From: Christensenella sp. UBA2853
Lineage (GTDB): Bacteria > Bacillota > Clostridia > Christensenellales > Aristaeellaceae
DNA length: 64,000 bases
Assembly: GCA_002350845.1 (NCBI GenBank)
Contig: DEFL01000019.1
Location: forward strand, 43,496 to 107,495
Direction of reading: 5' to 3'
Shown here: positions 53,263-60,670 of the stretch, one piece after another
How positions within the stretch are numbered: position 1 is the first letter of the stretch
How the letters are laid out: every line of letters starts with the position of its first letter
Translations under genes and position numbers: made by a program
The notes under the pieces: model-generated
The model's database searches: none
Seen by the model: the letters and a program-made list of their open reading frames with translations, nothing else
What the model was told of the DNA's origin: nothing

Positions 53263-54312
53263 ATGACACCGCGGGAAAAAGTGGGCCTGCTCTTTTCCAT
53301 TCGTCCCGGTACCCTCGACACCCGGTTTGACCCCCATGAACGGGAATACGGCATCCTGCCCGGCGCGACCTGTGTCACCGACGAGATGCGGTCAACCTAT
53401 CAGGACTACCCCTGCGGCGGGTTTACCCTCTTCCATAAGAATATCGTGAACCCTGACCAGTTTCTGAAACTGACACAGGATCTGCATGCCCTCGGCAATG
53501 TCATGATCGCCGTCGGTGAGGAGGGCGGGCAGCTCGCGCGGCTCGCCAACCATCCGGCGTTTTCCGTGCCGGCTTTTCCGCCCATGGAAACCATTGCCCG
53601 GACAGGCGACCCGGAAAAGGCCTATGAAGTCGGGAGAACCATCGGCAGCTATCTGCAGGAATACGGCGTGGATATCAATTATGCACCGGTGGCCGACGTC
53701 AACACGAATCCCGAGAACCCGATCATCGGATGCCGCGCCTTCGGCTCGGACCCCGCCGCCGCAGCCATCTTTGTCCGGCGCTGCCTCGAGGGCCTTCATG
53801 CGGCCGGATGCCTCGGCTGCCTCAAGCACTTTCCGGGGCACGGGGATACAAAGACCGATTCGCACACCGGGTATGCTGAAAGCACAAAGACCTGGGAGGA
53901 ACTGCTGAAGTGTGAAATGCTTCCCTTCCGTGAAGGCATCCGTGCCGGGGCAGACCTCATCATGACCGCGCATATCGCCCTGCCGAATGTCACCGGCTCC
54001 GATGTGCCGTCCACACTCTCCCGCATGATTCTGACCGAAAAACTCCGCGGGGAACTCGGGTTTGACGGGGTCATCATCACCGACGCGCTGGCCATGGCCG
54101 CCATTACAGACAGGTTTGACTCTGCCGAGGCCGCTGTCCGCAGCATTGAAGCCGGTGCAGACATTGTGCTCATGCCGCTCCACTATCAGCAGGCGTTTGA
54201 CGGCGTCGTCCGCGCCGTGGAGGAAGGCCGGCTCACGGAGGAGCGCATTGACGCAAGCGCTGCGCGGGTTCAGACGCTGCGCGAGAGAAAAAAACACCTG
54301 CAGTCCATTTGA
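53263..54312 (+). CDS. GH3 family beta-N-acetylhexosaminidase-like enzyme
   Basis: A 349-residue single-domain GH3 enzyme close to NagZ. KHFPGHGDT (188-196) holds the His of the NagZ-type catalytic dyad and D274 in VIITDALAMAA is the nucleophile. The usual DQEGG block is replaced by GEEGG (residues 85-89), so specificity may be shifted. There is no signal peptide. GGAGGTGAC precedes the ATG at 53263. Next to a beta-mannosidase it could strip GlcNAc from N-glycan cores, or recycle peptidoglycan as NagZ does. Confidence 0.88.
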   Translation: MTPREKVGLLFSIRPGTLDTRFDPHEREYGILPGATCVTDEMRSTYQDYPCGGFTLFHKNIVNPDQFLKLTQDLHALGNVMIAVGEEGGQLARLANHPAFSVPAFPPMETIARTGDPEKAYEVGRTIGSYLQEYGVDINYAPVADVNTNPENPIIGCRAFGSDPAAAAIFVRRCLEGLHAAGCLGCLKHFPGHGDTKTDSHTGYAESTKTWEELLKCEMLPFREGIRAGADLIMTAHIALPNVTGSDVPSTLSRMILTEKLRGELGFDGVIITDALAMAAITDRFDSAEAAVRSIEAGADIVLMPLHYQQAFDGVVRAVEEGRLTEERIDASAARVQTLRERKKHLQSI

Positions 54313-54325
54313 AAGGAGACGCATC

Positions 54326-54673
54326 ATGGCACGGACTTCCGTACAGGACATGGCTTTTTCCGCCGTCTTTCCCCTTCTGATCAAGAAGGCCGAACGGAAA
54401 GGCAGAAGTCGCGAAGAGGTGGTTGCGGTGACCGCATGGCTCACCGGCTGCACGAGTGCGCAGATTGATGCAGCGCTCGCATCGGACATCACTTACGGCG
54501 CTTTTTTCTCCTCCGCTCCAGCGTGGAATCCGCGCTCGGAGAAGATCACAGGAAAGGTCTGCGGGGTGCAGGTGGAAACCATTGACGATCCGCTCATGAA
54601 AAAGATCCGTCAGCTCGACAAACTGGTCGATGAGCTGGCCAAGGGAAAACCGATGGAGAAGGTGATCACATGA
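54326..54673 (+). CDS. DUF2200 family protein
   Basis: A 115-residue cytoplasmic protein of the DUF2200 family. The start TSVQDMAFSAVFPLLIKKAERKG and the middle VTAWLTGCTSAQ are typical. The function is not known. AAAGGAGAC precedes the ATG. It lies 13 bases after the GH3 gene and overlaps the next gene by four bases (ATGA), so all three are one transcript. Confidence 0.82.
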   Translation: MARTSVQDMAFSAVFPLLIKKAERKGRSREEVVAVTAWLTGCTSAQIDAALASDITYGAFFSSAPAWNPRSEKITGKVCGVQVETIDDPLMKKIRQLDKLVDELAKGKPMEKVIT

Positions 54674-55077
54674 ACTGGACATGCCCGAAATGCGGGCGCA
54701 CGTTTGCAAGGCAGGATCAGCAGCACTACTGCGAAAAGCCGAAAACGGTGGACGAGTACATTGCCTTTCAGGATGAGCGCATCCAGCCAAAGCTGCGTGA
54801 GATCCGCGCGATCCTCACCTCTGCGCTGCCCGGTGCGCAGGAATGCATCTCCTGGTCGATGCCGACCTATCGGAAGGGCAGAAACCTGATCCATTTTGCC
54901 GCATCCAAAAAGCACATCGGCGTGTACCCGGGGGATGAGGCTGTGGCCGCGTTTGCGGAGGAACTGAACGACTTTGATGTGAGCAAGGGAACCATTCGGC
55001 TTCCCTATGACGCGCAGCTGCCGGCCGACCTGATCACGCGGATTGCCCAGTGGTGTGAAAAACAGTATGCCAAATAA
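54670..55077 (+). CDS. DUF1801 (YdhG/frataxin-like) protein with N-terminal zinc ribbon
   Basis: A 135-residue protein. Residues 1-22 form a small zinc-finger-like CPKCGRTF...HYC motif, then a DUF1801 domain (about 25-132) with ECISWSMPTYRKG and HIGVYPG, similar to Bacillus YdhG which was proposed as an iron chaperone. Its start overlaps the DUF2200 stop. Function is uncertain; the zinc motif may be an added recognition module. Confidence 0.82.
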   Translation: MNWTCPKCGRTFARQDQQHYCEKPKTVDEYIAFQDERIQPKLREIRAILTSALPGAQECISWSMPTYRKGRNLIHFAASKKHIGVYPGDEAVAAFAEELNDFDVSKGTIRLPYDAQLPADLITRIAQWCEKQYAK

Positions 55078-55100
55078 CAAAAGCGTGCAGGAGGCACAGC

Positions 55101-55511
55101 ATGCAGCACGAATGCAGAATCACAGTCCTTGAAACCAAATGCTTTCCGGATCTTCAGGAGCAATACCTGGCCAATCCGGTGTCCGGTCCCTGCCCGTTCT
55201 TCAAGCCGGGCGACACCTTTGTCCTCCGGCGCACGCCCGAGCAGGACGACTTTTATCATCTCATGAACGGGAAATTCTGCGGCGAGGCATGGGATGCCGT
55301 CAGCCGCTATGTCTATACCGCGCTTCAGGGCGGCTCCATCATGCATGGCTGGACAAATGATGACCGCGTGATGATCGCCTGCTGCAATGACGGGACCCGT
55401 CCGGTGATTTTTAAGATCGAGCGCATCGATCTCCCGGAAAATGACGAGGAACGCGAATGGCTTTCCAGACAGAACTTTACGCATACCGCCGCGGATGCGT
55501 ATACCGGCTGA
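55101..55511 (+). CDS. TIGR04076 family protein
   Basis: A 136-residue protein matching the TIGR04076 family of small cysteine-containing proteins. Typical pieces are RITVLETKCFPDLQEQYL, GPCPFFKPGDTFVL and the central FCGEAWDAVSRYVYTAL with MHGWTNDDRVMIACCNDGTRPV. The function is unknown. It follows the DUF1801 gene by 23 bases with an AGGAGG-like site and closes the operon. Confidence 0.85.
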   Translation: MQHECRITVLETKCFPDLQEQYLANPVSGPCPFFKPGDTFVLRRTPEQDDFYHLMNGKFCGEAWDAVSRYVYTALQGGSIMHGWTNDDRVMIACCNDGTRPVIFKIERIDLPENDEEREWLSRQNFTHTAADAYTG

Positions 55512-55531
55512 AGACAGCCCTCCGGACGCGC

Positions 55532-55561
55532 AAAAGGCCCTGCGGGCAGCAGGGCCTTTTT
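55532..55561. terminator. Bidirectional terminator between TIGR04076 and leuB
   Basis: AAAAGGCCCTGC-gggca-GCAGGGCCTTTTT, a 12-base stem with A and T tails. Confidence 0.93.
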
Positions 55562-55577
55562 GCATGCTTTCTTTTTC

Positions 55578-56645
55578 TCAGTCTTTCCGGATGAATCCGG
55601 CCAGCAGGTCTCCGCACGCACGGCATCCGACCTGTTTCATGCCCGGGCTCATGATATCCGCCGTCCGGTATCCGGCGTCCAGCAGCTGTCCAACCGCCCG
55701 CTCCACAGCGTCCGCCTCGCTCGGTAGGTCAAAACTGTAGCGCAGCATCATGGCCGCCGAGAGCACGGTTCCGATGGGATTGGCCAGGTCCTTCCCGGCA
55801 ATATCCGGGGCTGAGCCATGGATCGGTTCATACAGTCCGCGGGAGCCGTCCCCGAGGCTGGATGAGGGGATCATGCCGATGGACCCGGTGATCATGGACG
55901 CTTCATCCGACAGGATATCGCCGAACATGTTTTCCGTCACAATGACATCAAACTGGGACGGGTCCTTCACGATCTGCATGGCGCAGTTGTCCACCAGCAG
56001 ATCGGAGAGCTCGACCTCCGGGTATTCCTCCGCAAGGCGGTGCATGACCTTCTTCCAGAGCCGGCTGGAATCAAGCACATTGCTCTTTTCCACTGAGCAG
56101 AGCCTGCCCCTGCGCTTGGCGGCCGTCGCAAACCCGATCCGGCCGATGCGCTCAATCTCTTTCTCCGTATACTTCAGCACATCGACAGCGGTATCGCCTT
56201 CGGTTCTGTGCTCGCCGAAATAAATGCCGCCGGTCAGTTCACGGACAATGATGAAATCAATGCCCTTTTCCACAATGGATGCTTTAAGCGGCGAGGCATC
56301 GGCCAGCTGCGGCCAGATTTTCGCCGGGCGGTTATTCGAGTAGACGCCCAGGCCCGACCGCAGGCGAAGCAGGCCTTTTTCCGGACGGAGGTGCCCCGGC
56401 ACACCGTTCCACTTCGGGCCGCCCACCGCGCCAAGCAGTACACTGTCGGCTGCAAGACACTTTTCCAGTTCCTGTTCCGGCAGCGGATCACCAAACCGGT
56501 CCAGCGCGCATCCGCCCATCCAGGCTTCCACATAATGAAAGGAATGCCCAAACATGTCAGCCACCCGGTCCAGCACTTTCAGGGCCTCGGCGACAATCTC
56601 GGGACCGATCCCGTCCCCCCGGACCACAGCAATCTCCTTATTCAT
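55578..56645 (-). CDS. leuB: 3-isopropylmalate dehydrogenase
   Basis: A 355-residue LeuB. It oxidises and decarboxylates 3-isopropylmalate with NAD in leucine synthesis. GDGIGPEIVAEALKVL opens it; REL(T)GGIYFG, VEKSNVL and the C-terminal HGSAPDIAGKDLANP block are the substrate and NAD sites. AAAGGAGC precedes the ATG, inside the end of leuD, so the genes overlap by eight bases. It is the last gene of leuACDB. Confidence 0.96.
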   Translation of the reverse strand: MNKEIAVVRGDGIGPEIVAEALKVLDRVADMFGHSFHYVEAWMGGCALDRFGDPLPEQELEKCLAADSVLLGAVGGPKWNGVPGHLRPEKGLLRLRSGLGVYSNNRPAKIWPQLADASPLKASIVEKGIDFIIVRELTGGIYFGEHRTEGDTAVDVLKYTEKEIERIGRIGFATAAKRRGRLCSVEKSNVLDSSRLWKKVMHRLAEEYPEVELSDLLVDNCAMQIVKDPSQFDVIVTENMFGDILSDEASMITGSIGMIPSSSLGDGSRGLYEPIHGSAPDIAGKDLANPIGTVLSAAMMLRYSFDLPSEADAVERAVGQLLDAGYRTADIMSPGMKQVGCRACGDLLAGFIRKD

Positions 56646-57135
56646 GCGCCTGCTCCTTTGCCAGAGAATTCATCAGGCCGCCGCAGGCAATCATCTGCTG
56701 GATGAACGGAGGAAACGGCTGCGCGGCATACGTTTTTCCGGTGGTCAGATCCGTAATCACGCCGGTGTCGAAATCCACTTTCACCTGGTCCCCGGCCTCA
56801 ATCTCCACCGCCGCCTGGTCGCACTCCAGAATGGGCAGTCCAATATTGATCGCGTTGCGGTAGAAAATCCGCGCAAAGCTTCTGGCAATCACACACCCCA
56901 CGCCGCACGTCCTGAGCACCAGCGGGGCATGTTCGCGTGAGGACCCGCAGCCGAAATTCCAGCCGGCCACCACCACATCGCCCGGTTGGACCTCACGGAT
57001 AAAGTCCGGATCCAGGTCTTCCATGCAGTGGAGACTCAGCTCCTTCGCGTCCGGCGTATTCAGGTACCGGGCCGGGATAATGACATCCGTGTCCACATGG
57101 TCTGCATATTTAAAGACTCTGCCCTGTGTCTCCAT
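56638..57135 (-). CDS. leuD: 3-isopropylmalate dehydratase small subunit
   Basis: A 165-residue LeuD, small subunit of isopropylmalate isomerase. The swivelling-domain motifs DVIIPARYLNT, VAGWNFGCGSSREHAP and ARSFARIFYRNAINIGLP are all present. GGGAGGC precedes the ATG. It lies three bases after leuC and overlaps leuB, so stoichiometric translation is expected. Confidence 0.96.
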   Translation of the reverse strand: METQGRVFKYADHVDTDVIIPARYLNTPDAKELSLHCMEDLDPDFIREVQPGDVVVAGWNFGCGSSREHAPLVLRTCGVGCVIARSFARIFYRNAINIGLPILECDQAAVEIEAGDQVKVDFDTGVITDLTTGKTYAAQPFPPFIQQMIACGGLMNSLAKEQAHE

Positions 57136-57138
57136 GCT

Positions 57139-58398
57139 TTACGCCTCCCTGTATTCGGTGATGTACCCGGCCAGTGCGCTGGCCGCAGCCGTCTGCGGCG
57201 AGGCAAGATAGACTTTGCTCTCCACATGCCCCATGCGTCCGACAAAATTGCGGTTGGTGGTGGCGATGCAGACTTCACCCTTTGCAAGCACGCCCATATA
57301 TCCGCCCAGACACGGACCGCAGGTCGGCGTGGACACCACGCAGCCGGCATCGATCCAATCGGTATACCAGCCCCGCTGCACGCACTCGCGCAGGATCTGC
57401 ATGGTGCCCGGAATAATGATGCAGCGCACGCCGTCTGCAATCGTCTTTCCTTTGAGAATCTTCCACGCGGCTTCCATGTCCTCCATGCGCCCGTTTGTGC
57501 AGGACCCGATCACGACCTGATCAATCCGCACATCATGCAGTTCGGCGGCTGGACGCGTGTTTCCGGGCAGATGCGGGCAGGCGACCGTCGGCACGATCTC
57601 TGTAAGATCCATGTCCACGACCTGCTCATAGTCTGCATCCGCATCCGCTGCGTATTCGACCGGCACGCGTTCACTGCGGCCTTTAAGATACGCGCGGGTG
57701 ATGTCGTCGACCGGGAAGATCCCGTTCTTCGCCCCGGCCTCGACCGCCATATTGCAGATGCACAGACGGTCATCCATGGAAAGGCTTGAAACGCCCTCTC
57801 CGCAGAATTCCATGCTTCTGTACAGCGCGCCGTCCACCCCGATCCGGCCGATCAGGCTCAGGATGACATCCTTCCCGCTGCAGTTCTCCGGAAGATGGCC
57901 CGTCAGGCGGATCTGAAGGGCGGGAGGCACCTTAAACCAGGCTTTCCCTGATGCCATGCCCGCGGCCATATCGGTCGATCCGACACCGGTGGAAAATGCA
58001 CCGATCGCGCCGTACGTGCAGGTGTGGCTGTCCGCCCCGATCATGCAGTCTCCGGCCGTGACAATGCCCTGTTCAGGAAGCAGGGCATGCTCGATCCCCA
58101 TCTTTCCGACATCGTAAAAATGGCGGATGCCCTGTTCCCTGGCAAAGTCCCGGCATGTCTTGGACTGCTCGGCCGCCTTGATATCCTTGTTGGGAACAAA
58201 ATGGTCCAGCACAATGACCACCCGCTCAGGGTCAAAGACCCTGGTCAGCCCTGCACGGCGAAAGGCGTTCACCGCAACAGGCGTGGTGATATCATTGCCC
58301 AGCACGAGATCCAGTCGGGCGCTGATCAGCCGCCCCGGTTCCACCCGGTCCAGCCCTGCATGGGCAGCAAGGATTTTCTGTGTCATGGTCATGCCCAT
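57139..58398 (-). CDS. leuC: 3-isopropylmalate dehydratase large subunit
   Basis: A 419-residue LeuC of the aconitase family. The iron-sulfur cluster cysteines lie in VIGSCTNG and STPTCGPCLGG. The short archaeal/clostridial form is present (about 420 residues rather than 466). Of the clustered starts, the ATG at 58398 (MGMTMTQKILAAHAGLD) is chosen because AGAAGG lies nine bases before it; it overlaps the leuA stop by one base of an ATGA-type junction. Confidence 0.95.
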   Translation of the reverse strand: MGMTMTQKILAAHAGLDRVEPGRLISARLDLVLGNDITTPVAVNAFRRAGLTRVFDPERVVIVLDHFVPNKDIKAAEQSKTCRDFAREQGIRHFYDVGKMGIEHALLPEQGIVTAGDCMIGADSHTCTYGAIGAFSTGVGSTDMAAGMASGKAWFKVPPALQIRLTGHLPENCSGKDVILSLIGRIGVDGALYRSMEFCGEGVSSLSMDDRLCICNMAVEAGAKNGIFPVDDITRAYLKGRSERVPVEYAADADADYEQVVDMDLTEIVPTVACPHLPGNTRPAAELHDVRIDQVVIGSCTNGRMEDMEAAWKILKGKTIADGVRCIIIPGTMQILRECVQRGWYTDWIDAGCVVSTPTCGPCLGGYMGVLAKGEVCIATTNRNFVGRMGHVESKVYLASPQTAAASALAGYITEYREA

Positions 58399-60074
58399 CA
58401 CTCAGCGCCTTCTTTCTTCATGTTGGCAAAGGCACTCAGCAGTGCCTTGGTATTGGCCGCAATGACGTCTGTATCCGTTCCGGCACCCCAGAACATCCGT
58501 CCGTCCTCCCGCTGCAGTCCGATATAGGAGGCCGCGACGCTGCGCGAGCCCTGGCCCTGCATGCTGTGCTGCGTGAACACCTGCAGCGTGTAGTTTTCTC
58601 CTGTGAACTCCCGGAGCGCACTGTTGACCGCATTGAGCGTACCGTTGCCCTCCGCTTCCATCTCCGTGGCCTTTCCGTCCCGCACGAACGTCAGGCGGAT
58701 GCGGACATCATGATGCCCGCGCATGAAATCGAGGCTCGTGACTTCAATGTCCCCCTTGATGTTCAGATAATGCTCCTCAAAGATGGCAAGAACCTCATCC
58801 GGCTTGAGCTCCTTGTGCTCCCGGTCCGAAATGCTCTTGCACAGATAACTGAACGCTTCTTTCATGCCGGACGGCGGGTTGTATCCAAAGCCCTGCTCGA
58901 GCATGTACCCGATCCCGCCCTTGCCCGACTGCGAATTGACGCGGATGACATCGGCGTCATACGTCCTTCCGATGTCCTCGGGATCAATGGGAATATACGG
59001 AACCGTCCATTCATGCAGCTGGTGTGCGGCCCTGTAGCGCATGCCCTTGGCGATGGCATCCTGATGCGAGCCCGAGAAGGCCGCGAACACGAGGGATCCC
59101 GCATACGGCGCACGCTCGTAGACATGCATGCGCGTGCACTTCTCATACTTTTCCACCAGGTGATTCATGTCCGAAAAATTGAGTTTCGGGTCGACTCCGT
59201 GGGAATACATGTTGAGCGCGAGGGTAATGATATCCACATTGCCCGTCCGCTCGCCGTTCCCGAACAGCGTGCCCTCCACGCGGTCCGCCCCTGCGAGCAG
59301 GGCCAGCTCGGTGTCTGCCACCCCGGTCCCCCGGTCATTGTGCGGATGCACAGAGAGCGTCACATGCTCGCGGTATTTGATGTTTTCGCTGATGTATTCC
59401 ACCTGGGAGGCGTACACATGCGGCATGCTCATTTCCACGGTCACGGGAAGATTGATGATGACGTTGTTGTGTTCACTGGGCTCGAGCACATCCAGCACCG
59501 CATTGCACACTTCCAGCGCATACTCGGGCTCGGTCCCCGTGAAGGATTCCGGTGAGTATTCAAAGCGGAAATTGCCCTCATACTCCGCCGCCAGACGCTT
59601 GACGAGCCTGGCCCCGTCCACCGCGATCTGCTTGATCTCTTCCTTCGACTTCTGGAAGACCTGCTCGCGCTGCGCCACGCTCACCGAGTTGTAAAAGTGG
59701 ATGATCGCGCACGGCGCGCCCTTGCAGGCATCAAAGGTCTTGCGGATGATGTGCTCCCGGCACTGCGTGAGCACCTGAATGGTCACATCCTCCGGGATCA
59801 TGTGCTTGTCAATGAGCATGCGCAGAAAATCGTATTCGGTCCGGCTCGCCGCCGGGAACCCGACCTCAATCTCCTTGAACCCCACATCCAGGAGCACTCT
59901 GTAATATTCCAGTTTTTCCTCCAGGCTCATCGGGATCACCAGGCTCTGGTTGCCGTCGCGCATATCCACACTGCACCACACCGGCGCCTTCTCAATGTGA
60001 TCCTTTTCCACCCATTTTCTGTATTGCTGACCCACGGGGTAATAGCCCACATGGTATTTGCTCGGATCCATCAT
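58398..60074 (-). CDS. leuA: 2-isopropylmalate synthase
   Basis: A 558-residue LeuA of the long, actinobacterial-like class. It condenses acetyl-CoA with 2-oxoisovalerate, the first committed step to leucine. The catalytic barrel has VDMRDGNQSL and the metal-binding HPHNDRGTGVA; the C-terminal LeuA dimer (about 430-555) is the leucine feedback domain. GGAGGAAAT precedes the ATG at 60074. A hairpin-containing leader of about 115 bases lies upstream, but there is no T-box GGTGG motif. Confidence 0.95.
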   Translation of the reverse strand: MMDPSKYHVGYYPVGQQYRKWVEKDHIEKAPVWCSVDMRDGNQSLVIPMSLEEKLEYYRVLLDVGFKEIEVGFPAASRTEYDFLRMLIDKHMIPEDVTIQVLTQCREHIIRKTFDACKGAPCAIIHFYNSVSVAQREQVFQKSKEEIKQIAVDGARLVKRLAAEYEGNFRFEYSPESFTGTEPEYALEVCNAVLDVLEPSEHNNVIINLPVTVEMSMPHVYASQVEYISENIKYREHVTLSVHPHNDRGTGVADTELALLAGADRVEGTLFGNGERTGNVDIITLALNMYSHGVDPKLNFSDMNHLVEKYEKCTRMHVYERAPYAGSLVFAAFSGSHQDAIAKGMRYRAAHQLHEWTVPYIPIDPEDIGRTYDADVIRVNSQSGKGGIGYMLEQGFGYNPPSGMKEAFSYLCKSISDREHKELKPDEVLAIFEEHYLNIKGDIEVTSLDFMRGHHDVRIRLTFVRDGKATEMEAEGNGTLNAVNSALREFTGENYTLQVFTQHSMQGQGSRSVAASYIGLQREDGRMFWGAGTDTDVIAANTKALLSAFANMKKEGAE

Positions 60075-60195
60075 ATGGATTTCCTCCTTCAGCCCTGTAC
60101 ATCCCCTGCCGCGGTTTCTGTCCTCTTTCCCCGCATCCCCGGGGCCCGCCCGCTTTCCTGTCTGCGGGTGCAGCCTCCTGCACAGAACTGGTCCT

Positions 60196-60224
60196 ATTGT
60201 ACACGATTCTGTCCTCTGTGCACA
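60196..60224 (-). promoter_or_regulatory. Possible promoter for leuACDB
   Basis: Minus strand TACAAT (-10) with only a poor -35 (TGTGCA) 17 bases upstream. A small hairpin GTGCAG-cctc-CTGCAC (60168-60183) lies in the leader. Confidence 0.4.
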
Positions 60225-60250
60225 TACTCAAAAACGCCGTCTTTCCAAGC

Positions 60251-60278
60251 AAAAACGCTGCCTGTTCAAGCAGCGTTT
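60251..60278 (-). terminator. Terminator after the FakA-like small gene
   Basis: Minus strand: AAACGCTGC...GCAGCGTTT stem with eight-base loop, five T on the 3' side, ten bases after the stop. It isolates leuA from the polA transcript. Confidence 0.85.
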
Positions 60279-60287
60279 CTGTTTTTC

Positions 60288-60539
60288 TCAGCCTTTCAGG
60301 CCCTGTTCCTGGCGTTCCATGTTTTCCACAACCACGTCATAGATTTCCCCAAGGGAAGCGGCGTATTCCAGCAGCTGCCAGGGTTCGTTGGTATGGAAGT
60401 GAATCTTGATCAGATCCTCGTCGCCGACGGCCAGCAGGCTGTCGCCCTTGAGGTGGGTGGTGATGTAATCAAAGATGGCATCCTCGTCGAGGTTGTGTCC
60501 GTCAATCAGAAGCTGGGTATCAAACTTGAATTCAAGCAT
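60288..60539 (-). CDS. Stand-alone fragment resembling the central region of fatty acid kinase FakA
   Basis: An 83-residue protein. LLAVGDEDLIKIHFHTNEPWQLLEYAASLGE matches the conserved part of FakA/YloV-type kinases around VGDEDLIKVHVHTNDPGKVLEYA, without the DhaL kinase domain or the C-terminal DegV-like part. It has its own AGAGGAG ribosome site and ends with a terminator, and similar short proteins are known in Clostridia under the name 'kinase to dihydroxyacetone kinase', so it is a real small gene and not a broken one. It might bind FakB/DegV proteins; that is inference. Confidence 0.78.
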   Translation of the reverse strand: MLEFKFDTQLLIDGHNLDEDAIFDYITTHLKGDSLLAVGDEDLIKIHFHTNEPWQLLEYAASLGEIYDVVVENMERQEQGLKG

Positions 60540-60670
60540 GGGGGGATCTCCTCTCTGTTCTTCATCGTTGAGCGTGCATCCTGCACGCCATGGAAAATTG
60601 CCGGAAACCGGCTGCGTCCATAACGTTTAGGTCTATTCGCCGAAGGCCTGTTATTTCCTGCCTTCACGGA

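Noticed and set aside
50034..53378. A 1114-codon open frame on the minus strand
   Set aside because: It lies opposite the GH2 gene, which has catalytic motifs, a promoter and a ribosome site. The antisense frame is a product of biased third-codon bases and has no domain sense.
60075..60287. T-box or leucine attenuator upstream of leuA
   Set aside because: No GGTGGNACC motif, no leucine-rich leader peptide and no terminator-antiterminator pair were found; only a small hairpin.
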